Positions 23,681-35,900 of a stretch of DNA of 64,000 nucleotides are shown piece after piece. The position numbers and the translations under genes are program-made. Location of the stretch: positions 1,718-65,717 of the forward strand of contig OENT01000808.1 of NCBI GenBank assembly GCA_900239685.1, read 5' to 3'. The number at the start of each line of letters is the position of its first letter. Within the stretch, counting starts at the first letter, position 1. The DNA is from Rotaria macrura. Taxonomy: Eukaryota > Rotifera > Eurotatoria > Philodinida > Philodinidae. Under the pieces are notes generated by a model. It had not been told where the DNA came from. It ran no database searches and saw only the letters and a list, made by a program, of their open reading frames with translations.

Positions 23681-25590
23681 CTGAAATACAAAAAGAATCC
23701 ATTAATAGAATAATGTTGGCATTCGTTCGATACAATAGAACACGCGCGAGCAAAGACGATTAAATACTTATGTTATAACGAATACGAAAGAATGTGAAAT
23801 AAAGATAAACATCGATTACATATAGAAATTATGAACCAATGAGGTATAAATTCCATCTTTTACAACGTTCCAAATTATAGTGTTCTTTTTCTTCACTTCG
23901 ATGGACATCAGGTTATATATAAGTGGTGATCTACTAGCTGAAGTGAATGATTAATTGCATCGTTTCTTAAGAAAATCGATTAATGCACGTGTTGCTCATA
24001 TCCTATTATAATTAGTATAAGTTAAACATACTTGTAAAAGGATCAGGCATAGTTTCCAATATTGTTGTATCCTATATTTATTTTTGATCATTTTCATCTT
24101 CTAACTTTTCTTAGCATCATTCACTATAATCTCATCTATTGATTAGATACAGTATCACTTTATCTACTAATATTAGGAGTGATTGAATTGCGAAAAAAAT
24201 AACCAATGGCCAATTCTCGATCCACCGAAGTGTTATGATGGCACTGTAGATATTTTCTCGGCAGTTCAAGAAGTCCGCTTCCTCGAGTTGTCGACATTGA
24301 TGAGAAATCTTCTCCTAGGTTTGGTTTTATCTGGTAGCCAGGCCCGACAAATTTCTACTTATTCGAGATCCTTTTCAGCATGATAATTATGACTGATTGT
24401 AATTTTTTATTACAAAGTGTTATGTAGCATATTTCTCGTTTTCATGCAAAATAAAGGATAATTATTTTTAGATTTCTTAAACTAGAATACAAATCAATTC
24501 AAACCGGAAGCGAAGCGAAAAAAATGTTAAATTGGCAAATACCATCTTGAACATTACATGAAGATCATAATGTGTGGACAAAATCCTTGCTACTTTTCTA
24601 ATGATATTGAATAATAAGATCAATTGAGAAAAATATATTCGTTGAAGATTATGAGATTACGTCCTTACACGACAACCTTTATATATATATATATGCATTT
24701 ATATTGAATCAATAAAATGCAGCACAAGGATACAAAATAATTTATATTGTTATTCGTTTTTTTCTTTTCATTTTCATACATCTAATATTTCGTCCTATTG
24801 TTACGGGCATTTTCAAAGTAAAACTAAATGTTGAAGATGCTGTTGTTGTTTGTAGTGTTGTTGTTCATACAATTGTTATTGGTCTTCTATCTTCTTGTTG
24901 TTGGATCTATTTATCCTTGATACTCTTGGTTAATTCTTGAATTTTCACGACAGAAACCTGATGTTAATCATAACCACGACCAGTACCTATTGAGATGTTT
25001 CTAGACAGTATTAACTTGACAGTAGTTGAGTTATCATTCAAACGACCTAATGCAGATAAATAGACGTATAAATGGCCATGTTGACAATAAGCTGTTTGTT
25101 TACATAAATATTAAAAATCGACCAACATGGAAATGTTTATTTTTTATAGAAATATGATAGTGAATTAAGTCTCTCATTGCAGATGTATCAATCTGGAAGC
25201 TTTGTCTGCATAAACTATAATATATTTAAGTTGATTGGTGAATAGTTGAGCACTTTAGAATGTTTGGTTGGTAAGGTATCGGATGTAGAATTTGGAAGTA
25301 TGTCGCTTTTGCAGTGCCGAGTGCATGCTAGTTTCTAATTGTATTTAATTAGAGTGTTTACCTGTGGGTGTGTTTTTTTATGTTTGTTCACTTCTCTTGT
25401 GTGGATTCAACTCTTTATATTTTGTTTTATTCAGTGGGTGGTCGGCTTTTTCGTTGCTTTTATGGAGGTTTTGATCGAAACGTAATTTTTCAACTTGTTT
25501 TGTTAGGAGCAAGTTATCGTTTTATTCTATTCGATACTTTTTTTGCTTTCACCTTTTCTATTATAACAGTATACGATTCTTAAATTTTTC
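23681..25590. other. No gene recognised; one possible decayed ORF at 24183-24383
   Basis: AT-rich sequence with a TA-dinucleotide run near 24680 and GTT-rich microsatellite near 24840. A 66-residue open stretch at 24183-24383 (+), containing WPILDPPKCYDGTVDIFSAV, has somewhat gene-like composition, but no family or splice partner was recognised. The segment before 25590 may include the 5' part of the Penelope-like element. Confidence 0.35.
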
Positions 25591-27227
25591 TAGTTTTTGT
25601 TAGCATTCGAATCTTTGTCTTTAATGGCATGTTACTGGATTAATCAAGCCCTTCTCAATGAAAATATTGCCGAATTTTTACGACAGCATCATGGTCGAAA
25701 CGTTTTATATTCTTATCGTTCGGTTCAAAAGTTTTATTTTCGTTTGGAATCTATTAAATGTGATCTAAAGTTTTTCAAGACATGTCGGTTGCATAAAGTC
25801 GTTCCTAGGTTTGTATGGTTTAAGTTGTCGAATAGACAACTCTCTTGTTCTAAAAAATGTTTATGAATTATCGTTGAATGTAATTCGCGAGATAATACCT
25901 TTTCGGTTGTTCGAACATTTACAATGGATGGTTTTGCGTTTTTCTTTGCCATAAGTACAAAAAAAAGAAGATATTTTACGGAAGAAACGTTGGAAATCAG
26001 TTGTGCATAGTGAGTATCATGAAACTAATGATCCTGAAGTTGTTCTTAATCTTTCATTACTTTTTATAACAGATGAAGAGATTCAATGTCTTGGTAATGG
26101 ATTAGGTTATGGCTTAATTCCTAAACGTATCGATCGACTCAATGTAGCGAGTAATGTTGGACAGTTTTACCATCGATTTACTGATAATACTCAGCATCAC
26201 GAGGAATTTATGAAAGAGCTGAAATATTATGAGCCTATTGTGAAGACTGAAGTTCGTATTCTGAATCCAAAAGAATTAAGGCAAGCTGCTGACTAACGTT
26301 TGGTTACTCAATCTTTTCTGCATTAAGTTGATCGATTCCGACAACAAAATATCAAGATTGAGTAGAAAGAAAATAATTATCGGATGATCCTCTAAAAATT
26401 AAGAGAAGATAATTCAATAATTATTACTCGTCCACACAAGTTAAGAGAAATTGTATTGATCGATAGACATGGCTATCTTAAAAAAATTCATTCTAACATC
26501 GATGATTCATCTAATTTTTGCTGTGTATCTGAAGATCAAACAATTAAAGGAGAAAATAATCTGAATGATTTATTATGAAGATTACATAACGAAGGCAGCG
26601 TTACCGATCGATTCTATTTTATTGCACGCTCTACTGGGTTCAATCCTTGACGAAGTTTTGGACTTCTGGAAGTACACCAAGAAAACTTGCCACTTCGACC
26701 AGTTCTCTCATAAGTTGGAACGTTCATTTGCGGACTTGGGAAGACTCTTACACACACGCTGTCAGTCATTGTAAATAGAAATCATATTATTCGTGATTAT
26801 TTTTCTTTCGATAAGGAGGTTCGAATGTTACCAAAGGATTTCTCCGTCCACAAGATGGTATCATTTGATGTTACAAGTTTACAAAAAAATGTACCAACAG
26901 ATGTCACCACCGATATTATTCTCAAACAACTATATGAAATCCGAGCTACTCCTCCCTTTATGAAACGGAATGATATGGAGAAACTCTTTATTTTTGCCAC
27001 AAAGAATTCGCATTTTCTCTTAGATGGTAAAGTTTAAGACCAAATTGACGGAGTATCAATGGGATCTTCTTTAGCGCCTCTTCTTGCTGACATTTTTCTA
27101 CAAGCTTTCGAGAGGAAATTTGCAGCATTATTTGAAGAACTTGGGATTATCTATTGGAAACGATGTGTTGATGATACTTTTTTATTGCTCAGTTCAACTC
27201 TTTCTACAAAACGTGTGGGTGGGTGTG
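25590..27227 (+). mobile_element. Penelope-like retroelement, truncated within RT and capped by telomere-like repeat
   Basis: Collinear fragments of one Penelope-type polyprotein read along the plus strand, broken by stops and frameshifts. First come N-terminal blocks (25597-25866, ending FKTCRLHKVVPRFVWFKLS). Next is the PLE block VVLNLSLLFITDEEIQCLGN at 26030-26290. The frame-shifted block RFYFIARSTG...FGLLEVHQENLPLRPVLS lies at 26590-26720, then RT core motifs FDVTSL (26860s), DGVSMGSSLAPLLADIFL (27050s) and YWKRCVDDTFLLL (27150s). Immediately after the YVDD-type motif the coding sequence runs into GTGTGGGTGGGTGTG at 27213. The thumb and any GIY-YIG endonuclease are missing, so it cannot be told whether this was an endonuclease-less (Athena-type) element. 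It is inactive. Confidence 0.88.
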
Positions 27228-27238
27228 AATGTGGATGG
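27213..27238 (+). repeat. Telomere-like G-rich tract at the PLE breakpoint
   Basis: GTGTGGGTGGGTGTG followed by degenerate GTGGATGG directly abuts the truncated RT reading frame. The repeat matches the TGTGGG-type bdelloid telomere unit. The G-rich strand points away from the element, as expected if the DNA to the left once ended here and was capped. Confidence 0.7.
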
Positions 27239-28178
27239 ATTGCAACGTAAAAGTATGTGAAATGAAACCAAAATAAATGTAAAAAATAAAACAAAAATTT
27301 ATATTAATATAAGACAAAAGGTTCTGACCCACTGTAGATTGACTTCGTGCCCTACTGTGTTATATAAAAAAAAAGAAAACAGAATTCAATGAAAGTTTTC
27401 GTCGATTAGATAAAAAGAAAAAGAAAAGTAAAACAACTACAAAAATAGAATACAATTGAAGGAAACAAAAAGAAATACAAAAGAAAACATATCTGAAAAG
27501 AATTGGTTGAACCGTCTGCAGTCCTTTGAAAAATATACCAATAATGTGTGAATATAAGCACATGGATAGAAATACAGGCGTAAAAAACTTTCTCACTAAC
27601 TGATATTTTCCAGTTAATACGGGTTCAACTATTATATTGCGATATAATTATCTCGTGAAATGTGTGCTACAAATGAATGAGAACGAGTTAAAGTGAGAAT
27701 TTTTTCTTTTAATGTGCACATCAATTTTGAGTGCATAAAAACGGGTTAGAGTAATCGTTAATGCGGCGTTTTACCACGTTTTTTCAAGGGTCTTGGCTGG
27801 CTGACTAATCAGTCTCTTAAACAGAGACGATATCGGTCGCGGTTTCCTCGAGTTCCATTACCGGCACTGTACATGGGATGAGTGTAGAAAAGCATTTTAT
27901 TTTAACGGTGTTTATGTAAGGAGAGAACAGCACAGCTTCTTACCTATTCAATTTTCACTAACCTATTCTCTACGGAAGTAGCAAAGAAATAATTTTTACT
28001 TTTCGGCGACAAACCAGAATGCGAAAAAAGTTGGTTCGTATGTCGTCCGCTGAATACGAAATTCATTGATTCACTGATTTCTCAATTACGCACACACTTC
28101 TCATCCAATGTTGGAAGTGCAAAGTGCATGCATTCACTACGTTGACGAAAGAAATCTGCAACAGAGTGACACGACATC
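27239..28178. other. No gene recognised; upstream region of the ART-TPR pseudogene
   Basis: A-rich sequence with lysine-type AAA runs at 27360-27480, then the presumed former promoter region of the gene starting at 28179. No defined element was recognised. Confidence 0.4.
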
Positions 28179-31100
28179 ATGAACATGAGTGACGCTACCC
28201 GTTTACTCAAAAGAGTTAAAGACCTCGTTCACAGCACCATCAAGGCAAAAAGTGTGGGTGAATCGTCATTGCCCTCTTCGACTCTCACCGACGATTCAAA
28301 AAGGTTTTCTCTAGTTTGGCTAGATGCTGAGATCAATGCATCAAATATCGAATGCATGCGTTCTCTTGTTACTAACGTTCGAGCATTCGAGAGAACAGAA
28401 GAATGCGTGGAACACATTCAATGATCCAATCACGATTGTATCATGCTCATCGTCACTGCCGATTTAGGACAAGATATTGTTCCTCGCATTCACCACTTGA
28501 GTCAAGTAAGAGCAATCTATGTTTATAATTACGGGGCAGAGAATTACGAATAATGGACATTCAAGTACACGAAAGTGAGTCAGATTACCATCAAATGTTT
28601 CGCGAAAACATTCTTCTTCCTATACAGGTGAAGCGCGAAATGATTCAACTCGATGATCGCATTGCTCAAATCATAGCATTGCGGTGGATACAAGTGAAGA
28701 TTGAGGAACCCTTGTCAATCAGTATATTCGAAACATCATCGACGGGAATCGATGGTGGCTTCCTTCATTTGCAATTGCTTGTTAATATTCTTGTTGGGAT
28801 GGACTCAAGTCCATCGCAAAAAAACGAATTACTTGACTACTGTCGCGCTGTATACAAGGAAGATCCAACAGAACTGGATCGACTGCGAGACTTTGAACGA
28901 GACTAAGACGGAGAAAGAGCTTTGCAGTGGTAAGCTTACAATCAAGTCTCCTTCTTTAAGCATTCTATTTGACTGTACTCTCTTTGCAGATACACGCGAG
29001 AGTCCTTTGTCTACCGAATGTTAAACAAGGCATTTCGCACGACTGATGTCGATGTTCTTATCCGATTTCGCTCAGTTATTCGTGATATAAAATGTCAAAT
29101 GAGCAAAGAAGAGTTGTCTTCACCAATTTGTGTGCATCGGGCTCAATTGATATCCCAACAGGAAATAGCCTCTTTAAACCAATCAGTGAGTGAACTCATT
29201 TCGATTAATTCATTCTTCTCTTCGAGTATTGATCTGGCATATGCTCTCTTCTTGCTCGATCCTGGCGTGAGTGATAGTTTGGAACGCGTCTTGTTCGAAA
29301 TTGAGGCCAATCCTCACTCGCGGAACACAAAACCCTTTGCTGATATTTCTTCCTACAGCTCTTTTCCCAGCGAATCAGAGGTCTTGTTTATGGCTGGTTG
29401 TATATTCCGGCTCTTTTCTGTACAACAGCAGAGTGGAATTAACATTGTACACTTGACTCTTTGCAGCGACGAAGATAATTATTTGAAGGAGTTGATCAAA
29501 CATATAAGATAGGAAGTGGGAGAGCTCGATAATCTGCACACATTAGGAAGTCTCCTTTTCAAGTCAGGGAAAATTGATGCTGCTAAAAAGTGTTTCCTTC
29601 AGTGCTTGAAAGAGTTGCCGGAAGAGAACACTGATGTGGCCTAATGCTATCTCATGCTGGGTAATATTACCCAGGCAGACACGAAAACGATAAAACGCTG
29701 TTTTGACGCGTTGAACTGAAAAATTCATAAAATCAACGCTATAAAACCCATTTACTTGTCAAATTCAAGAAATAAACGCGTGAAAACGATTTTTTAAATC
29801 TCTAAACGGAAAATTCTGTTTTGACGCGTTGAACGGCAAAATTTATGAAAATCAAAACCATAAATCCCGTTTACTTTGCAGATTACAGAAATAAGCATAT
29901 TTTAAAGCATGTATTCGACTAATTTAGGAAATCAAAGAGCATTAAGAGACATTGCTATTGGTTTAAACGAGTCAGGAAAAAAACTAATATGAAAGTAATC
30001 GCTGCTTATAATTCATTTGTGCAGCATCCTGTCTTAAGAGAAATATATTTCAAGTAACGGACAACTATGAATTTATTAAGGCCAAGTGCTTCCACTTCGA
30101 TTGGGAACTTGGAAACAAACATAGAGTTACGTGCATGTGGAAATTGAACATCAGTTCCGAATCGAAAAGCAAGTTTCTAAATCATATATTTATTATGAAT
30201 AACTTCGATTAATGATTAATTTGATATTCCATAGAGTAGGTTTTTACATGGCTTCACATTATCATTTATCCATAAATACTTGCTTAGTATTTATCTCATT
30301 TTAGTCTAGTATTGTGTGATGCTTACATNGCTGTAGAAACTTTATTTCGAAAAATCATATGACATGTACTGCTTTCGAATTAACACATGACACCTTTATC
30401 CGAACTCGAATTCATGACTTCAACGTAGAAGAGATCTGATTTGTATCCATTGCCTATGATTAAAAATCGTCTAAAATAGTACTATTTTAAGAAGACTTCT
30501 CGGCCAATAATGGTTAAAATCAATTAAACTTTCGAAAGATTGCTTTTCATAGTAGTGACCCTAAAACGCACCCTTCTCTCTGCTTTAATTTGAAAAATCG
30601 TTCTGTTTGTGCTTTTTCGAACTGCTCTCCTCGACAAGCAGTAATTAGCATACTAGAGGAACCTCTGATACATATCATGCTCCAAGACCCTAAAGCATGT
30701 TATATCTATTTATATAATTTACTAAAACAAAGATAAATTATATAAGCACCGATCCATAAGTATTAATCGACTTTACTCGATTAAAAATTGAATTCTTCGA
30801 TTGAAACCGGATATGGTTGGATTAAAATTAAAATAATGTCTCTAATAGTCATGTTAAAATTGATTAGCGATCGAGTATCTAATATAAATTGATTTTTAGA
30901 AATTTAACTGATTTTAATCATTATTTCATTTTAAAAAATAGAAAAAAATAAAGTTGAAAAAGTGTCATTATAATTGACTTAAACCAAAAAGAAAATAAAT
31001 CAAATCAAATTTTTTCTGCTGTTTTTCAACTACATCGTATCTCATTATTGAGGCAATGGCAGTGTATGCAAATTATGCTTAGTATAAGTAGAAAATATAA

Positions 31101-32064
31101 ATCACCTAAATATAAGTAAGTTTGGTCTAATCGTTATTTGGCTGCCTCGTAAGTACAAGTATGCTTGTTCGAATCCACCCTGAAGTATTTATTACCTACT
31201 TTCAACGCGTTAAACTATGAACTATGTACAATACCGTTAAAATGGTTTTCCTTGAACGCCAATAAACTTACGAGAAGTGTCCGAATTTTTGCGTTTTAAC
31301 GCGTTCTGTTCGCAACGCGTTTAATCGTTGATGAAGTCAAAAATCCATCAACTGTTAAAACGCATAAATTCGGGCATTTCTCTGTGTTCAACGCGTTGAA
31401 GAAAAACAAAATTGAATGCGTTTTAACCCGTGAATTCTCGAAATTTGTCTGCTTGGGTATGCTCGAACGTGGCGAGAACGAAGAGAGTCTTCGCATGCAT
31501 AACAAAGCGTTGGAGATAAATGAACGAACGCTTCCTCCCACTCATCCAGTCATTGGAAATAATCATAACCACTTGGCAATTATCTATGTGGAATAGGAAG
31601 ATCTGAAGCAAGTACTTTTCCATTACGAGAAAGCTTTGAACATCTATAAACTAGCGTATGGTGAGGAACATGAGAGGATTCCTATCTCTCTGGACAATAT
31701 TGGCATCGTGTATAAAGACGAGAAGAAATACGATGAAGCTCTTGTGTGTTTTCGAAAATCCTTGTTCATGAAAAAGAAACTTCTTCCAGCCAACCATTCG
31801 AGATTAGCCGCATCTCATGTACACATAGCCGACGCTCATGCTGATATCGGTCAGCTCGATCTTGCCATGGAACACTGCGCTGTACAGCTCAAAATGCAAC
31901 TGAAATATCTTCCTCGTGATCACCTCGGCATTGCAAGCTATTATCACAGCATGAGTTTAATCCTTTTTAAAAAGGGTGACTATCAACAAGCAATGCCTAT
32001 GTTTGAGAAAGCAAATGCCATTAGCATCAAGTCGCTCCCTTCAACTCATCCAGCGATGGCCTGA
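28179..32064 (+). pseudogene. ADP-ribosyltransferase-TPR (kinesin-light-chain-type repeat) protein, broken
   Basis: The ATG at 28179 opens an N-terminal region (FSLVWLDAEINASNIECMRS) followed by a segment with LIVTADLGQDIVPRIHHLSQ. A short intron (28930-28989, GTAAGC to TTTGCAG) precedes an ART-like fold. That fold has CVHRAQLIS (the Arg of an R-S-E class enzyme), ISINSFFSSS (the S-x-S strand), FADISSYSSFPSESEVLFM (an ExE-like pair) and IFRLFSV. After it come TPR units at 29520-29660 and 31460-32064 (NKALEINERTLPPTHPVIGN, LDNIGIVYKDEKKYDEALVC and others). Such enzymes attach ADP-ribose to protein side chains; the TPRs would bind partners. Lesions include stops near 28422, 28551, 28904, at the exon junction (TGA), 29510, about 29642, 31594 and 32062, a frameshift near 28553, and the 1788-bp transposon at 29670. 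With that transposon and one TA removed, the TPR frame reads across the site. It is a pseudogene. The true C-terminus is not identified. Confidence 0.8.
29670..31457. mobile_element. TA-flanked non-autonomous DNA transposon (1788 bp) inside the TPR region
   Basis: Flanked by TA (29668-29669 and 31458-31459). Ends are short inverted repeats: CCCAGGCAGACA on the left against CCCAAGCAGACA read inward from the right. Subterminal regions hold several AACGCGTT-containing repeats (TTTTGACGCGTTGAAC twice on the left at about 29700 and 29818; CAACGCGTT forms at 31202, 31312 and 31388), including a duplicated block of about 115 bp on the left. Removing the element plus one TA joins the host codons as LGNIMLERGENEESLRM, which supports these exact edges. 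No transposase is encoded. A Tc1/mariner-related origin is suggested by the TA. One ambiguous base (n) lies at 30329. Confidence 0.85.
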
Positions 32065-32112
32065 GTAAAAGAAGCATTTGAATGCATTCAAGTTTCTAAA
32101 GTCATATGAAAC

Positions 32113-32962
32113 GGCGGCCGCTCACTTCGTTATTTTCACTTCGCCGCGATCACTTCGTCGCGTTCTGTTCGTCGCAGAAGAATTTTTTACGTTCTACTCA
32201 TCTCATCCCTCTTCAATAATGTTTTTTTAATTAGCAATAGAAATAGAATGAAATAATTTTAAAATTCTAAAAGATGTGTACAGTGTCAATAGGCTATGGA
32301 CTACTCTGAGGCATATAACTTTCATTGGAAAAATAGATGATTAAAAAATATTAATTAAATGGAATTTCGATAGAGGTTAAATGAACCAAGAATAAGTAGA
32401 GTTGGCAATTAGTTTATAAATTTCAACATAATCTAAACTGCTGACAACACCGATCCGATGTTCTTTATTATGAGAGCACGAAAAACAAAATCATGTACTT
32501 CTGATGTTGATAATGTATTTCATTTTTCAATCTACCTTTCTTGCACACTACTTCTTAAATAAAAAGTCTCACATGGAAAAACTCCTTTCTATAAAGGGAA
32601 AACACAGGCCTCCTCGATAAAACCTCCAAATAAACTGCAATTTTCAATAATGATATTTTCAACCTCCCCAATGTGTATTCGTATTCATCGTGGTTGCACA
32701 ATTAAGAATATTTGATCAGTCATATGGCTGGTCTAGGTTATGTTGAAATTTATAAACTGATTGCCAACTCTACTTATTCTTGGTTCATTTAACCTCTATC
32801 AAAATTCCATTTAATTAGCATTTTTTAATCATCTATTTTTCCAATGAAAGTTATATGCCTCAGAGTAGTTCATAGCCAAAACATTATTGAAGAGGGATGA
32901 GATGAGCAGAACGAAAAAACATTCTTCTGCGACGAACAGAACGCGACGAAGTGTACTAATAC
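32113..32962. mobile_element. Foldback element (850 bp) with 10-bp target duplication
   Basis: The 10-bp direct repeat CATATGAAAC flanks it (32103-32112 and 32963-32972). Inverted arms of about 280 bp run from the left (CACTTCGTCGCGTTCTG... through ...AACCAAGAATAAGTAGAG near 32400) and return on the right (from about 32720 to CAGAACGCGACGAAGTG near 32952). The extreme left contains GGCGGCCGC and a short tandem array of CACTTCG. The centre (about 32440-32715) is not palindromic and has no ORF of note. A 9-10 bp duplication with long inverted arms fits Mutator-type or Foldback elements. It lies just 3' of the ART-TPR pseudogene. Confidence 0.85.
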
Positions 32963-32972
32963 CATATGAAAC

Positions 32973-35900
32973 TAACAACTTATTATTGCATGTAGTTGTG
33001 TGCGAGGCGGGGCCGGTGCCGGCACTAGAATCAGGCAAAAAGGCCCTGCTATTCGTTCTCCGAACTCTTTTGTCTACAGTGACATACCGATGGCTGAATA
33101 GTGGTCTAAGCCGCGTTGGACTCTTTCAATAAACTACTGAGAAGCATTCAGTACATCATGATTGGTAAAGATTTGCGTTTTGTTGTAGACTTTAAAAGAC
33201 TCAAACTCTTCCTGTTATCCAATGAGAATAAATGTCTAGCCAAAATGACGAGGTGCTCTTTTAACTGTACAATCTGAATGGTTTGTTGAATATGACCTTG
33301 TAATATGGAAGTCATTAACATGACCCGAAAGGTATTGTAGTAGCAGCAGGGGGTCGGTGCGGGCATGGGTTGAAATATGGGAGGGGGGGGGGGGGGNNNN
33401 NNGAGGGATGGATGTTGATGGATATTGGTGAAGAATAAAAAGAGCCGCATACAAACCCTGAATCCGTGCCCACTTTCTCATCTGATTTGTTTTTATTTGC
33501 ACCTTCTTGTATCATAATTTGATCAACTATTCGATAGTTCGTTTGACGTAATGATTAACAACCAACATCACCACAAAAATATTGAAAATTCTAATTACAT
33601 TTAACAAAATAATAATGTATATATATTAGCGTTTCATTTATTTCTCACTAACGTAAGACATTTAGCTACATTTTTAAGAAATTTGATGGTTATTAAATTC
33701 GATTGCTCACAATTAGGACACATTCAAGCTTGTTTTTCAATTGAAACAGTTCTGCTCTCATCTACAACAGAAGAGGAACACCCCCATCGTTACAAAGCAT
33801 TGATAATGTGCTGCACCATGGTATTTTTTCGTGTTCTGTCTGCACAAAACCATGAGGATGTTCCTCTTCTGCAGTAGTAGCCTATTAGCAAAACTTAAAT
33901 TTTCACCTAATTGTTCGTTTCGAATACCCTTCACAATACGAACCTGAAGTTGAAGAAGGAAAATATACTTTGGAAAGAAGTATGGAGGAGTCCAATCAAA
34001 GTAACAGTGTACCTAAGTGTACTCATCGATTTCAGCATTGATATTGATGAATATGGTCAAAGATGTGAATGTATGCTGATTTGAAGGGAGATTTGATCAG
34101 AACCACAGTCATATAACTACTTGGCTCGCGTCGACTTTCATACATAATTAATTTATCCATGTTTCTATTTGACATCTTGTCAATAAATACGAACTTGTCA
34201 TAGTAATTATTACTAGCTATCTCTATTTGTATCATTTGGTGATCTAACATCTATTGTAACTGATTTTCACTAATGCGTAAGCATCATTAGAAACTACGAC
34301 AAACATGTAGAGTTCATCCGGTTTATCGTTTTGGTCGGAAACGATAGAAAAATCAATTCACACCCTTCCGATCCCTATACGTTTACGTCCTTTCTAAAGG
34401 TATGAATCTTGTATTTATACATCTATACTTCATAACCTGTACATCTAAATACTTACATCTAAATCAATGCATCATAATCTATGAGTTTAAAACTCGCACG
34501 ACGAAATTAACATGTCCTACTCTACTACGTCGAAGTCAGTACTCTCTAAAAAAAACCGTGTCCCATAAATCCCGGAGAGGCTTTACGAGTGTGTTACTGC
34601 CTGAAACCCTTTAAGGGTTTCCGACACACAGTTTGCGAAGTCTCGGAAGCCGATAAGCGAAGTGAAAATATCCTTCGCATACCAACTTCGGAGACGGATT
34701 AAAGTTTTCCGAAGTTGCATTGTTCCCAATCTGAAATGAGAACCACCGGATCTCTATTAACCAGGTCAATCGTTCTGCACACTGAACCCTGCCAGGCTAC
34801 AATAAAGATGCGGACAAGTTACTGTATCCTGTAGGAACACTTGACTAATCACTGGAACGTAGCAGCAGCACTCAGTCCGGAAACTTTACCTAAGTTTTTC
34901 CAATGATTTCCACTGACTTTTGTCGTAAAACACAGCAAGTTGGTAGTAATCAGTAGAAAAACGTGGCAATTCTGTCGACATGTGTACTACTTCCAATTAG
35001 CCACCGATTCCACGTGCTTTTCTACAGTATAAGCTCACTATACCACACCTTTTATACCTGTTCCTGCAACATCTGGTTCACAAAACCACCGACCGGGGAT
35101 GTTGAATCTAAATAGAAATGAAACAATCGATGAGCTTTCAACTTTCAAAATCGAACTCACCATTATTCTTAGTTCATCTGTCGTTGGATCTAATTAGAAA
35201 TAAAACAGTTGATCAACTTGAAAGTATTAGAATCGAACTCACCATTATTAATTCATCATTATATATAGAATGTAAGACACAAATAAAAGAAATAAAGATT
35301 TTCTCTTCGACTGATCTGAAAATTGACTTCATGAGACAGAAGTATTAAGTGAAAATATTGATATAGATATAACCGATCTCATGATTCATACCCTGAAAAG
35401 TGGCACGTATTTTCCATAAATATCAAAAACACAAAACAGTTTTTAAGGATTATTTTAACTAAGCGCAACATTCAATAATAACTTACCAAAAAAGCAAGTT
35501 ATCTAAATCAGCCATAATTTTCAGTATTAAACTATTCTGTCGCTATAAATATTACGACTTTATAAGATATTAGTATTTGCTCAACTCCCCGGTTATATAA
35601 GCCGCTTACCAACAACTTATGTTTTAACGACGAGGAAAAGCTCATACGAGGACCTGCGTTTCTGAAAAATGCAACATCAATTCGAGAAAAGGATAATATA
35701 TTAGAATTCCTGGGACCCGATAACCTATTACAAAGCTCCACCGAAACGGAAAAAGGAGTTAAAATAAAAAATCTTACTTTTCATCAGTTAAATTTCCAAT
35801 TGTCCGGCTTTCTGACCAATGAAAGCTCGGATCAAAAAAGTAACAACGGATTCGAATTTCCTTCCGTGAAGTGGTGTTATTATTTTGATCACAAGACGGA

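Noticed and set aside
28252..28260. GTGTGGGTG within the ART-TPR gene
   Set aside because: Single unit inside coding sequence in frame with the protein; not a telomere tract.
31141..31185. Sequence with a B-box-like GTTCGAATCCACC
   Set aside because: No A box, acceptor or anticodon arm could be built around it, so not called a tRNA gene.
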